The position numbers and the translations under genes were made by a program. The notes below the pieces were generated by a model, which saw nothing but the letters and a program-made list of their open reading frames with translations, was not told the origin of the DNA and searched no databases. 64,000 nucleotides of DNA. Source: Clostridium disporicum. Lineage in GTDB: Bacteria; Bacillota; Clostridia; Clostridiales; Clostridiaceae. Below, one piece after another: positions 52,399 through 62,133 of the stretch. The stretch's first letter is position 1, and the number at the start of each line of letters is the position of its first letter. The stretch spans positions 80,643 to 144,642 of the forward strand of contig NZ_CYZX01000009.1 in assembly GCF_001405015.1 (NCBI RefSeq). Reading direction: 5' to 3'.

Positions 52399-53499
52399 TT
52401 ATATTGTATTTAAATAATCAATAAAATATTTAATATTGTTATTTGAGCTTACAATCTTTTCTTTTATAATGTTATTACTTATCATTCTAGAATTGTTTTT
52501 TTCAATATTCTCTAATGACTCTACTGTTAAATTATCTATGCTAATACAATCACATTCTTTATTAATACTTTTTAAAAACTCATCTATTTTAATACTATAA
52601 CTCAATGCTACTGTATTAATATTATTTAATTCACTTACAAAAATCCCATGTAATCTACCACATATATTTAAATCACATTCTAATATTTTTTCAATTTTTT
52701 CTACAGGTGATATATTTTCAAGATATTTAATAGTTGTATATTTATTTTCACTACCAAGTAGTTTTTGATATATTATCTGATTTTTTTCACAATCTTTTCT
52801 ATCATCTAACGGTAAAATTAATATCTCTATTTTTACAGTTTCTTCAGATAATTTTTTTAAATAATTTATTAAATTATTCATTAATACTTGCTCTTCTTCT
52901 TCTGTTCTATAATTAACTAAATTCCTCCAAGAAACAACTATTTTTTTACAAATTTCTTTATTTTCTTTTCTTTCATGCTTATCAACAAATAAGTATGCTA
53001 AATCTTCTGTTAAATAAACATTTTTTGTATTCATTCTTACTTTTTTAACATAATCATATGATCTTTTGTCTCTAAGTGATATAAATTCGCAGTTATTTAA
53101 AAGATATTCTGTCATATCTATTCTTTCTTTCTTAGTTAAATTTCCTATACCTACTCCTATATATCCAAATTTTTTTCTTAGTTGCTTAGCTCTCTTCATC
53201 AGCCAGTATAATCCATTTCCATCTTCATCTGTAAAACATGTACCGCCAACCCAAACAAACATATCATATTTCATCATTAGCATCATAAAAATAGCTGTAT
53301 TTAATTTTCTTTTTAGCTTATAATAATTAATTACTTTTATACTACTGTCTAAATCAATGTTTAACTCTCTATCAAACATTTTTAAAATACTTATTTCTAT
53401 TTCTGGATTCTCAGATTTCATTCTTTTACAAAATGCTTCAAGCATAATGTCATCCCCAAAATTTCCTGCTCCATAATATCCCGTAATCAATATTTTCAT
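52399..53499 (-). CDS. Polysaccharide pyruvyl transferase family protein
   Basis: A 366-residue protein beginning MKILITGYYGAGNFGDDIML, the signature of CsaB/WcaK-type pyruvyl transferases, with VWVGGTCFTDEDGNGLYW, then CERDLNICGRLHGIFVSE-like sequence (CDLNICGRLHGIFVSEL) near the C-terminus. Such enzymes add pyruvate ketals to sugar residues and give the polymer negative charge. AGGAG lies 8 nt before the ATG used; the longest frame begins nine codons earlier within the upstream gene. It is in the operon between a glycosyltransferase and the flippase. Confidence 0.85.
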   Translation of the reverse strand: MKILITGYYGAGNFGDDIMLEAFCKRMKSENPEIEISILKMFDRELNIDLDSSIKVINYYKLKRKLNTAIFMMLMMKYDMFVWVGGTCFTDEDGNGLYWLMKRAKQLRKKFGYIGVGIGNLTKKERIDMTEYLLNNCEFISLRDKRSYDYVKKVRMNTKNVYLTEDLAYLFVDKHERKENKEICKKIVVSWRNLVNYRTEEEEQVLMNNLINYLKKLSEETVKIEILILPLDDRKDCEKNQIIYQKLLGSENKYTTIKYLENISPVEKIEKILECDLNICGRLHGIFVSELNNINTVALSYSIKIDEFLKSINKECDCISIDNLTVESLENIEKNNSRMISNNIIKEKIVSSNNNIKYFIDYLNTI

Positions 53500-53509
53500 A
53501 ATGTCTCTC

Positions 53510-54562
53510 CTACTTAAAAATTTCATTTTTATAAATATCAGCTATTGTACCTAATGAATTATTTTCTTTTATAATATCGTAACACCTTTCTCCCATTACT
53601 CTTAATTTCATATTATCATCTTTTTTAACTTCAACAACTTTAGTAATCATATCTTTTAACTTAGTAAGATGTTCTTCTTTAGTATTATAATTATAAGCAA
53701 AGAATAGCTCGTCCTCTTTAAAATCTTTTAGTGTTCCTATTAAAGGACTTATTACTGTTCTTTTATTAGAAAATGCCAATAAAATAGTTCCTGAATTTAA
53801 ACTACTATTTATATCATATGGTAAAACCAATACATCAGATTTATTAATTAGCATATTTATTTCATTATCATCTATAAATCTAAAATCAGTTTTAATATTA
53901 GGATTGCCACCTATCATATTATTTATATAGTTTTCATATTCTAAACTTGAAACTTTTCCCGCTAAACTTAATGTAACATTTTTTAAATTCAGCTCATTAT
54001 ATGCCTGAATTAATAAATCAACATTTTTATAAGGTTTTATAGCACCAACAAAAAATAGATTAATATTGTCATCACATTTTATACTTTCATCATAATTTTC
54101 ATCTTTATATGCTCCTATATAATTTGGATGTGGTACATATACTATCTTATTTTTTATTGAATTATCTTTGCTTAGTTCTTCTATTACCTTTATACTTTCT
54201 GATGAATGTATTACTATTTTATATGATATTTTTGCTAAATACTTCATTAAGTTCTTTGAAAAAAACTTATGCTTATCATCATGTGGAATCTTATTATGTA
54301 TAACCCATACTATCTTTTTATTTTTTAATTTATTTAATTCAATATGTTTATATATATTTTTTAGAACCTGCTTTGGAAATGAGTTTGTATACAAACTCTC
54401 ATACCAATTTAAAATAAAGTATTCAGTATCTTTAAACAGACTTTTATTTTTTAGCACTGTCTTCATATCATTAATTTCAATATCTAAAGATTCTATAGAT
54501 TCTTTTATAAGTTCTAGATATTTATTACTTTTATTACTATATGGGAATAATGCTATTTTCAT
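53510..54562 (-). CDS. Glycosyltransferase, GT4-like
   Basis: A 350-residue GT-B fold glycosyltransferase. The N-terminal half has IVWVIHNKIPHDDKHKFF and VIHSSESIKVIEEL; the C-terminal half has INLFFVGAIKPYKNVDLLIQ, DNEINMLINKSDVLVLPYDI and NSGTILLAFSNKRTVISPLI. It adds a sugar to the growing repeat unit in the cytoplasm; donor and acceptor are unknown. AAGGTGAG precedes the ATG. Tightly packed in the operon, 25 bp behind the Wzy-like gene. Confidence 0.85.
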   Translation of the reverse strand: MKIALFPYSNKSNKYLELIKESIESLDIEINDMKTVLKNKSLFKDTEYFILNWYESLYTNSFPKQVLKNIYKHIELNKLKNKKIVWVIHNKIPHDDKHKFFSKNLMKYLAKISYKIVIHSSESIKVIEELSKDNSIKNKIVYVPHPNYIGAYKDENYDESIKCDDNINLFFVGAIKPYKNVDLLIQAYNELNLKNVTLSLAGKVSSLEYENYINNMIGGNPNIKTDFRFIDDNEINMLINKSDVLVLPYDINSSLNSGTILLAFSNKRTVISPLIGTLKDFKEDELFFAYNYNTKEEHLTKLKDMITKVVEVKKDDNMKLRVMGERCYDIIKENNSLGTIADIYKNEIFK

Positions 54563-54587
54563 TTTTTTCTCACCTTAACTTTATATT

Positions 54588-55994
54588 TTAATTTATTACT
54601 TTATTCGAAAAGCATTCGCTTAAGCCTAAAACTATCCACATAGGATAAACTAATATATCCTTTGCTCCTGACCATCCCGTAAAATTATAAATCATTATTA
54701 CAATGCTCCATACAGCAAATGTAATTAAGTATTTATTTGTTTTCTTTCCTTTTAATATATCAAATATAAACCAATTTATTATTGGTATACTAATCAATGC
54801 AATATATATAATCATTCCCCAAACCCCTAGTTCAACCAAATATAGACAATATAAGTTATGAACTGGGAATATATATTTAAAGTGCTGTAACGAATAGTGG
54901 TTAGGGAAATTTTTCTGAGAAGCAAAAATGTAGTTATTCGCTCCATATGACCAACTTTCTCTATTATTATAGATTTGTATTGCCAATTGTGAATGTTCTC
55001 CTCTTCCGTCTACTTGATTAGAAAAGTCTGAAGCAATAAATCTATTAACTATATCTCCAATTTGATCTTTTAAAATTAGTGCTCCTACTAATGAAATTGC
55101 GGCAATTAGATATACTATAATTAATTTTTTATATGTTAAAGTAAATTTCTTACGCGTTGTTATTTTGTATATTATAATAATAAAACACATTAAAATAATA
55201 GAAGTTCTAGCAAAAGTTAGAATAATTGTAATTATACTAATTAGAATATATAATTTTCTATTTTTTAATCTTGTGTTAAAAATTAACATAGTTAAACAAA
55301 ACAATGTGAAAATAGCCATAGTTCCAGGATGTCCTAATGTTCCACTCATTCCTTTTTCTAAGCCCGTTACTCCATCTCTAAAAACTCTTTGTGATTCTCC
55401 TAGAAATGATAACCCAAGATTTCCACCCTTAATTATTTGTAAAATTCCTAATATAAATTGTACTATTATTGTCTTTCCAATTGCATCTACAAATACATCA
55501 TATAATTCCGAATTAAATGTTGTTATTATAGCGTACATTAATAAAATACATTTTAATAATCTTACAACTTCAAATAAGGCAGCATATTTATCTAATGCAA
55601 CATTAACTGAAAAAATATTAATAAGTAAATACACTAAAATTAATATATTTATTTTTTTTCTAAATATTTTAGAAGTAAAATTTCTAAAAGAATATATTAT
55701 AATCAAAAAAATAATTAAATCTAATAATGTAAATTTCCATCCTACTAATGCTCCAGCTATATTCCTATCAGGATAATAATTTAAGTAATAAAAACTCAAA
55801 TTAATTGGCAAACAAAATCCTAAAAGAAATATTAAACTCTTTAAATAATTTTTATTTATATAAAATGAGCCTAATCCTAGAAGTAAAAATATTCCACTAA
55901 AAACTACTGCTTTACTCAATTTGTTATTACACAATATCATAAAGCAAAATATAAATACGCTATAACTTATATAATAAATACTCGCTTTTTTCAT
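54588..55994 (-). CDS. O-antigen ligase/Wzy-type polymerase
   Basis: A 468-residue protein with about 11 membrane segments and the Wzy_C-like feature of a large loop with NRESWSYGANNYIFASQKNF, then HNLYCLYLVELGVWGMIIYI. It probably polymerises repeat units on the outer face of the membrane. GGAG lies before the ATG. The gene is followed by the glycosyltransferase and preceded by a 663-bp gap. Confidence 0.85.
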   Translation of the reverse strand: MKKASIYYISYSVFIFCFMILCNNKLSKAVVFSGIFLLLGLGSFYINKNYLKSLIFLLGFCLPINLSFYYLNYYPDRNIAGALVGWKFTLLDLIIFLIIIYSFRNFTSKIFRKKINILILVYLLINIFSVNVALDKYAALFEVVRLLKCILLMYAIITTFNSELYDVFVDAIGKTIIVQFILGILQIIKGGNLGLSFLGESQRVFRDGVTGLEKGMSGTLGHPGTMAIFTLFCLTMLIFNTRLKNRKLYILISIITIILTFARTSIILMCFIIIIYKITTRKKFTLTYKKLIIVYLIAAISLVGALILKDQIGDIVNRFIASDFSNQVDGRGEHSQLAIQIYNNRESWSYGANNYIFASQKNFPNHYSLQHFKYIFPVHNLYCLYLVELGVWGMIIYIALISIPIINWFIFDILKGKKTNKYLITFAVWSIVIMIYNFTGWSGAKDILVYPMWIVLGLSECFSNKVIN

Positions 55995-56657
55995 CTTAAT
56001 TCTCCAATTGTATTAATAGTATAAAAATACAAAATTCTTAAATGATACTACAATGTTTCTTATTATGTATATTACTAAAGTCTTTGATTTTCAATATTCT
56101 AATAACTCTTTTAAAATACATATTTATAGAGAAATTTTAAAAATATTAAAATCGAGCTATTCACCAAATTTATTTAAAAAAGATTCATTCTATAAAGTTT
56201 CTTAATATTATAGGTTCAATTTATTTTTGTATTTATGATATTATCTTTTATATCTAATACTATATTTTTAATTAAACTTCATCTAAGTATTTGTATCATG
56301 TTTTTAATTTTAACACTTATAATCTAAATTTAGTAATATCTATTACAATTAAATTATATTTTTTACTTGAGTAAAAAATATTTTTTCAGATGCTTTTTTA
56401 TATCAAAGTAAACCACATATGTTATTAGATTTCTATGTTTAAAATCAACTTTTTCTTACTTATTTATTATAACATCATTATTTTTAACAAAGTATTCTTA
56501 TCAAACCTTTATTTATTAAGTATTTTTCAGGCCGTTATCCATACTATTTTGAATCTCTTCCTATATGTTTTTATCACTTTTTAATATTAATTCTTAAATT
56601 ATATTAAGTAATTTACAAAATCTTATATACATATCTTATTAATAATTAATGTTCAGT
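55995..56657. other. 663-bp gene-free stretch inside the polysaccharide locus
   Basis: Very AT-rich, with no frame longer than a few dozen codons that resembles a protein. I see no mini-hairpins or terminator. It may mark a lost gene, or hold a promoter for the downstream (lower-coordinate) part of the locus. Confidence 0.5.
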
Positions 56658-57788
56658 TTACTTTTTTAATATTTTAATATATTCGTTTTTTATTTCTTTC
56701 ATAGTTCGTTGAATTGAAAAGCCATCCTTTGCAAAATTGTAACCATTATTAGATATTTCTTCACATTCAATTTTATTTTCAAGTGCAAAAATTATAGAGT
56801 TCGCCAAACTAATATAATCACCTTGATTATATAATAGTCCATTAACTCTATCTTCAATTAATTCTGCCGTTGCTGCTGTATTAGCTCCAATTACAAGTTG
56901 TTTTGATAGCATACTTTCAATTGTTACTCTACCAAATGCTTCACTTACCGAGCAAACTAAGGCAATATCACATTTTTCTCTGATCTCTCTTAAATCCTTC
57001 ATAAAAGGTAAAAATACTATATTAGACTCAAGTTTTTTCTCTAACACATATTCTCTTAATTCATCATAATATTTCTCTCCTTTTATCCCCTCTCCTACTA
57101 CATATAATTTTATATCCTTTATATTATGATTAATTAAGTATTCTATAGCTTTTATAGCTTCAAATTGCCCTTTTCCCTCACATATTCTTCCAGATATTAA
57201 TATATTAGTTACTGATTTTGAGCTAAAATCTCTTTGGCCTATATCATAATTGTTTAGATTTACACCATTATATACTTTTACCATCTTTGCCTTAGGTATC
57301 AAATTTGAATACTTATTAAATACTGAATCAGAAATAGCTATTGATTTATCAGCTTCTTCTATATATTTATATAACTCTTCTGGGTTTATAAAATCGATTT
57401 TATGATCTTCTCCACCAAAGTCTCTAATATGACATAAATAAGGTATGTTATTACGCTTAGCAACCTTCATTCCTATATCAATTAAACTTGAATTATTATG
57501 AATTATATCTATTTTATTGTCTCTTACATATTTACCAATTAGTAAAAGTGAGATACTATTTATACATTTTTTTAAAATATTTTTAAAAGTACTCTTTTTC
57601 ACCATTGTACAATATGGAATTACCTTATATTGTATTTTATTTTTTTTAAGTTCTTCCTCTATCAAACCTTTTTTAGGAATGATCGCATATGGTTCAACAT
57701 CAACCTCTTTACATACTGTTAATAAATCAATTAAAGATCTACTAGCACCAGTTAAGTTAGCTGAATGTGCAAAAAAACAAACCTTCAT
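56658..57788 (-). CDS. Glycosyltransferase family 4
   Basis: A 376-residue GT-B glycosyltransferase. It begins MKVCFFAHSANLTGASRSLI with the GASRSL donor-side motif. DIIHNNSSLIDIGMKVAKRN, then VTNILISGRICEGKGQFEAI and EAFGRVTIESMLSKQLVIGA (the EX7E motif) place it in GT4. It acts in the cytoplasm on the lipid-linked unit; the sugar is unknown. AAGGAG precedes the ATG. Confidence 0.9.
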   Translation of the reverse strand: MKVCFFAHSANLTGASRSLIDLLTVCKEVDVEPYAIIPKKGLIEEELKKNKIQYKVIPYCTMVKKSTFKNILKKCINSISLLLIGKYVRDNKIDIIHNNSSLIDIGMKVAKRNNIPYLCHIRDFGGEDHKIDFINPEELYKYIEEADKSIAISDSVFNKYSNLIPKAKMVKVYNGVNLNNYDIGQRDFSSKSVTNILISGRICEGKGQFEAIKAIEYLINHNIKDIKLYVVGEGIKGEKYYDELREYVLEKKLESNIVFLPFMKDLREIREKCDIALVCSVSEAFGRVTIESMLSKQLVIGANTAATAELIEDRVNGLLYNQGDYISLANSIIFALENKIECEEISNNGYNFAKDGFSIQRTMKEIKNEYIKILKK

Positions 57789-57827
57789 ATTTTTTCTCCT
57801 TAAATATATAATGTATAATTCTATTGC

Positions 57828-58220
57828 TTATTTTAACTTCAAATTTTCTTTAATTTTCGTAGTAGATATATCTGGAGTTCTTTTTAAATATACAACTTCA
57901 CATTTTTCTTTTAAAAAGTCAAATTTGCCTTCCCAATCATCTCCCATTACAAAAGTATCCACATCATATTTATCTACATCGTTAATTTTCTGTTCCCACT
58001 CTTCCTCTGGAATAACTAAATCAACATATCTTATTGATTCAACCATTTTTTTTCTTTCTTCATAGCTAAAATAACATACTTTATCTTTTTTTAGTTTATT
58101 AAAATCATCTGTTGAAACAGCTACTATTAAGTAATCTCCTAGCTCTTTAGCTCTCTTAAATAGATTTATGTGTCCATAATGTAACAAATCATATGTACCA
58201 TATGTTATTATTCTCTTCAT
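57828..58220 (-). CDS. tagD: Glycerol-3-phosphate cytidylyltransferase
   Basis: A 130-residue enzyme that makes CDP-glycerol from CTP and glycerol-3-phosphate. Marks are ITYGTYDLLHYGHINLFKRA (HxGH as HYGH), the loop after VAVSTDDFN, and the RTPDISTTKIKEN ending. Length and motifs fit TagD/TarD. AGGAG precedes the ATG. The gene is next to licD, which suggests that a glycerol-phosphate group is put on the polymer, although no TagB/TagF-type polymerase is present in the window. Confidence 0.93.
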   Translation of the reverse strand: MKRIITYGTYDLLHYGHINLFKRAKELGDYLIVAVSTDDFNKLKKDKVCYFSYEERKKMVESIRYVDLVIPEEEWEQKINDVDKYDVDTFVMGDDWEGKFDFLKEKCEVVYLKRTPDISTTKIKENLKLK

Positions 58221-58247
58221 CTTATTTTTTCTCCTATTCTATACCTT

Positions 58248-59057
58248 TTAAAGCTCTATTATTTCATAGCTATGATGATATCCTCTATCTTCTTCTGGTG
58301 GAAGTTTCATATATTCTCCATACATTTGTTTTAATACTTCATCATAATTTATAGGACCAACTAACTTCATATTCTCAAAATTATACATGGTTCCATTTTT
58401 ATAATAATCTTTTGGAAACATTTCTTTAAACTTATATGCACCAAAGAAATTAACAATATATTCACATTCATCATAATCATATTTCTTTAATGCTTTATCC
58501 ATTAGCTCCAAACACTTATCCGTTTTCAATATATTTCCAACTTTACTATTAACAGCAATCCATATTAAGACTCTTTCATGGATAGGTCTATTTCTTATCT
58601 TTAAATTAATTCTATTTTCATAATCTGAAAACTGTATTAACATTTTTCTATATAAAAGATAGTTTTTATGAATAAACCTCTTTATTCTTCCATTCGGCAT
58701 TCCATCTAATGGAAAAATATCTACCCATACATTTTCATATCTTGAAACTGCATTAGATGTCATTTTTATTTTAGTTCTATTATCCATTACTTGTATAAAG
58801 TACTGTTTACTATTTTTATCTTTATATGTTTTAATAGATTTATTTTCACTTAATTCATCTTTAGCTATTTGCATAAATATTTCATAGTCTTTTCTTGGCA
58901 TACCAAAATCAATATCATCATCCCAAGGAATAAATCCTTTATGCCTAACTGCCCCTAATAAAGTTCCACCTAAAATAAAGTATCTTAAATTATATTTTTC
59001 GCAAATATTTATAAACTCATATGCTGTATCTAAACATATTTCTTTTATCCTATCCAT
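58248..59057 (-). CDS. LicD family phosphotransferase
   Basis: A 269-residue protein with the LicD signature: LRYFILGGTLLGAVRHKGFI, then PWDDDIDFGMPRKDYE, a nucleotidyltransferase-fold metal site (DDDID). The family moves phosphocholine or other phospho-groups from CDP-activated donors to glycans. Beside tagD the donor here may be CDP-glycerol, which is my inference. AGAGG precedes the ATG. It is 27 bp upstream of tagD in the same direction. Confidence 0.9.
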   Translation of the reverse strand: MDRIKEICLDTAYEFINICEKYNLRYFILGGTLLGAVRHKGFIPWDDDIDFGMPRKDYEIFMQIAKDELSENKSIKTYKDKNSKQYFIQVMDNRTKIKMTSNAVSRYENVWVDIFPLDGMPNGRIKRFIHKNYLLYRKMLIQFSDYENRINLKIRNRPIHERVLIWIAVNSKVGNILKTDKCLELMDKALKKYDYDECEYIVNFFGAYKFKEMFPKDYYKNGTMYNFENMKLVGPINYDEVLKQMYGEYMKLPPEEDRGYHHSYEIIEL

Positions 59058-59066
59058 AATTAACCT

Positions 59067-59804
59067 CTATCTATATTTCATATATATTTTAAATATTTTC
59101 ATATCATCTATTAAATATCTCTTAAACATTCTTTTAGGCTCTTTACATAATCTATATAGCCACTCAAGACCACTATTTTGCATCCATCTAGGTGCTCTAT
59201 TAATATTGCCAGCTTCAAAATCAATACTAGCTCCTATTGCTAATGATACTGGAACATTTAATTCTTTCCTATACTTAAATAATAACTTTTCTTGTTTTGG
59301 AGCTCCTAAGCCAACTGCCAATATATCTGGATTTGCTTGATTAATAATTTTTATTATATCTTTTATTTCTTCCGGTTTTTTTTCAAATCCATAGCTTGGC
59401 GAATATGTACCAACAATATCTAAGCCCTTAAATTTACTTTTAAGATTTTCACCTGCTTTAATTGCGATACCTTCTGCAGCTCCCAATAAAAATACTTTAT
59501 ATCCTTTTTTAGCTGCTAACTTACATACATTAGGAAACAAATCTGATCCTGAAACTTTTTCCTTAATAGGATTTCCATTTAATTTAGATATCCATATTAA
59601 TGGCATACCATCAGTTAAAATTAAATCCGCCTCTTTATATACGTCTTTAAATTCATTATCCGTTTCAAGCTTAACTATATGGTCAACATTAGGTGTAACA
59701 ACATAACTTGGTTTCTTGCTAATTACTAATTCATCAATTCTTTCAAGCGCTTCGTCCATTGTCAAATTATCTACTTCTGTATTAAGAAATTTTATTCTAC
59801 TCAT
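59067..59804 (-). CDS. tagA: WecG/TagA/CpsF family glycosyltransferase
   Basis: A 245-residue transferase of the WecG/TagA/CpsF family (GT26). Marks are VTPNVDHIVKLETDNEFKDV, then DLILTDGMPLIWISKLNG, KVSGSDLFPNVCKL, YSPSYGF and LAVGLGAPKQEKLL. TagA adds N-acetylmannosamine to undecaprenyl-PP-GlcNAc early in wall teichoic acid synthesis. The needed UDP-ManNAc can come from WecB at 5450-6574. GGAG lies 11 nt before the ATG. The TagA assignment rather than another member is likely but not proven. Confidence 0.88.
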   Translation of the reverse strand: MSRIKFLNTEVDNLTMDEALERIDELVISKKPSYVVTPNVDHIVKLETDNEFKDVYKEADLILTDGMPLIWISKLNGNPIKEKVSGSDLFPNVCKLAAKKGYKVFLLGAAEGIAIKAGENLKSKFKGLDIVGTYSPSYGFEKKPEEIKDIIKIINQANPDILAVGLGAPKQEKLLFKYRKELNVPVSLAIGASIDFEAGNINRAPRWMQNSGLEWLYRLCKEPKRMFKRYLIDDMKIFKIYMKYR

Positions 59805-59821
59805 TTAACTTTATATCTCCA

Positions 59822-60868
59822 CTATATAATACTTTTTAATTCTTTAACATTAGCTACATTCGACTTATTTCCAACTAATATTTTTCCATCATGTTCTATG
59901 ACATATATATCACTTAAACCTTCAACTACTACTTTATGATTAGATGATATAACTAGATTATTTTCTGCTTTAATTGCTTTACTTTGTCCAACTAAAACAT
60001 TTCCGTAAGTATCTTTTTCTCTATATCTATCTAATGCTTCCCATGAACCTACATCATCCCAACCAAAATCACTTGGAATAACATATATATCTTTAGATTT
60101 TTCAAGTACAGCATAGTCAATTGAAATTGCTTCAGTATTTTTATAGTTATTGTTTATAAGTTCTTGTAATTCTTCTTCTTTGACTTCATCTATTTGATGT
60201 AAAGCTTCATATGTATCTGTAGAATATTTCTTAATTTTTTCTAATATATTATTAGCACTCCATAAGAACATCCCACCATTCCAAAGATATGAACCATCTG
60301 CTAAATATTCTTCTGCTTTTTGTTTATTAGGTTTTTCAACAAAAGCATCCACCTTAATTACTTCATTATTATTTAAACCTTGTACTCCATTACCATACTT
60401 AATATATCCATACCCTATTTCTGGTCTTGAAGGCTTCATACCTAATGTAATAATTCCACTATCATTACTTCTAACAAACTCATCTGCGATCTTAACAATA
60501 TTTCTAAACTCTTCTTCGTTTTTAATTAAATGGTCTGAAGGTAAAACTACCATTGTTGCATCTTCATAATATCTTCTAATAACAAAAGCTGATAATGCTA
60601 TGCAAGGTGCTGTGTTTCTTCCTTCTGGCTCTACTATTATATTTGTTTCAGGAAGCTCTGGAAGCTGCTCTTTTATTAAAGAAACATATTGTTCTCCTGT
60701 ACATACAAATATCCTTTCAATAGGAATAATAGGTTTAATTCTATTTACAGTCATTTGTATCATAGTTTCTTCACCTATTAGATTTAAAAATTGTTTTGGT
60801 CTTTCTTCAGTTGAAAGAGGCCAAAATCTAGTCCCCTTTCCTCCAGCCATAATTAAAGCTGTTAACAT
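59822..60868 (-). CDS. manC: Mannose-1-phosphate guanylyltransferase
   Basis: A 348-residue nucleotidyltransferase that makes GDP-mannose. It begins LTALIMAGGKGTRFWPLSTE followed by ERPKQFLNL, then has VVLPSDHLI, YGYIKYG, FVEKPN and LWNGGMFLW. Length fits the single-domain class without a fused isomerase; ManA is encoded separately at 47881-48807. GAGGTGG precedes the ATG. GDP-mannose is probably the donor for one of the glycosyltransferases of the operon. Confidence 0.93.
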   Translation of the reverse strand: MLTALIMAGGKGTRFWPLSTEERPKQFLNLIGEETMIQMTVNRIKPIIPIERIFVCTGEQYVSLIKEQLPELPETNIIVEPEGRNTAPCIALSAFVIRRYYEDATMVVLPSDHLIKNEEEFRNIVKIADEFVRSNDSGIITLGMKPSRPEIGYGYIKYGNGVQGLNNNEVIKVDAFVEKPNKQKAEEYLADGSYLWNGGMFLWSANNILEKIKKYSTDTYEALHQIDEVKEEELQELINNNYKNTEAISIDYAVLEKSKDIYVIPSDFGWDDVGSWEALDRYREKDTYGNVLVGQSKAIKAENNLVISSNHKVVVEGLSDIYVIEHDGKILVGNKSNVANVKELKSII

Positions 60869-60950
60869 TTCGCCACCTCACCTTTTGTATAAATTAATGT
60901 CTTTTTACTAACTCTCTAACTTATTACTAACAGTTATATCTTTGTATTAA

Positions 60951-62117
60951 CTAATCTCTTCCAAATAAATCTCTAGTATATACTTTTTCTTCTACATCAA
61001 ATAACTCTTCTGATAATCTATTTGAAACTATAACATCACATTCTTCTTTAAATCTCTCTATATCTTTTACTACTTCTGAATTAAAGAAATGTGAATCTCT
61101 TAATGTTGGTTCATAAACCTTAACTTCTATTCCTTTAGCTTTTATTCTCTTCATTATTCCTTGAATTGAAGATGCTCTAAAGTTATCAGAGTTAGTCTTC
61201 ATTGTAAGTCTATAAATTCCTACTATTTTAGGTTTTCTAGCTAAAACCATATCAGCTATATGGTCTTTTCTTGTAGTGTTAGCTTCAACTATAGCTCCAA
61301 TAATATTATTAGGAACATCTGCATAGTTTGCTCTTAATTGCTTTGTATCCTTAGGTAAACAATATCCACCATATCCAAACAAAGGATTATTATAATGAGA
61401 TCCTATTCTTGGATCTAATCCTACACCTTCTATTATTTGTTTAGTATTTAACCCTCTAAGCTCTGCATATGTATCTAACTCATTAAAATATGCTACTCTT
61501 AATGCTAAATATGTATTAGAGAAAAGTTTAACTGCTTCAGCTTCTGTTGAATCAGTAAATAAAGTTGGAATATCTTCCTTAATAGCTCCTTCTGATAAAA
61601 GTGATGCAAATTTTCTAGCTCTTTCACTTTGCTCTCCAACTATAATTCTTGAAGGATAAAGATTATCATATAAAGCCTTACCTTCTCTTAAGAACTCTGG
61701 TGAGAATATAATATTATCAGTTTCAAACATTTCTCTAACTTTTTTAGTATATCCAACTGGAACTGTTGACTTAATAACCATTGTTGCTTCAGGATTTATA
61801 GATAAAACATTAGCTATTACAGCTTCAACACTTCTTGTATTAAAGTAATTCAATTCTGGATCATAATTTGTAGGTGTTGAAATTATTACAAATTCAGCAT
61901 CTTTATAAGCTTTAAATACATCTGTAGTTGCTACTAAACTTAATTCTTTATTACTTAAATAATCTTCAATTTCTTTATCTACTATAGGTGATATTCTATC
62001 ATTAATCATATCAACCTTTTCTTGTATTATATCTACAGCCACTACTTCGTTATTTTGTGCAAGAAGTATTGCATTTGATAACCCTACATACCCTGTTCCT
62101 GCTACTGCAATTTTCAT
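60951..62117 (-). CDS. ugd: UDP-glucose 6-dehydrogenase
   Basis: A 388-residue NAD-dependent nucleotide-sugar dehydrogenase that makes UDP-glucuronate. It starts MKIAVAGTGYVGLSNAILLA (Rossmann), has VIISTPTNYD, IKSTVPVGYTK and SPEFLREGKALYDNLYPSRI, and the catalytic cysteine in GYGGYCLPKDTKQL. The short length matches the E. coli-type Ugd. AGAGGGG precedes the ATG. Glucuronate would make the polymer acidic. UDP-glucose comes from GalU. Confidence 0.92.
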   Translation of the reverse strand: MKIAVAGTGYVGLSNAILLAQNNEVVAVDIIQEKVDMINDRISPIVDKEIEDYLSNKELSLVATTDVFKAYKDAEFVIISTPTNYDPELNYFNTRSVEAVIANVLSINPEATMVIKSTVPVGYTKKVREMFETDNIIFSPEFLREGKALYDNLYPSRIIVGEQSERARKFASLLSEGAIKEDIPTLFTDSTEAEAVKLFSNTYLALRVAYFNELDTYAELRGLNTKQIIEGVGLDPRIGSHYNNPLFGYGGYCLPKDTKQLRANYADVPNNIIGAIVEANTTRKDHIADMVLARKPKIVGIYRLTMKTNSDNFRASSIQGIMKRIKAKGIEVKVYEPTLRDSHFFNSEVVKDIERFKEECDVIVSNRLSEELFDVEEKVYTRDLFGRD

Positions 62118-62133
62118 TTATCTATCCCCTCTC

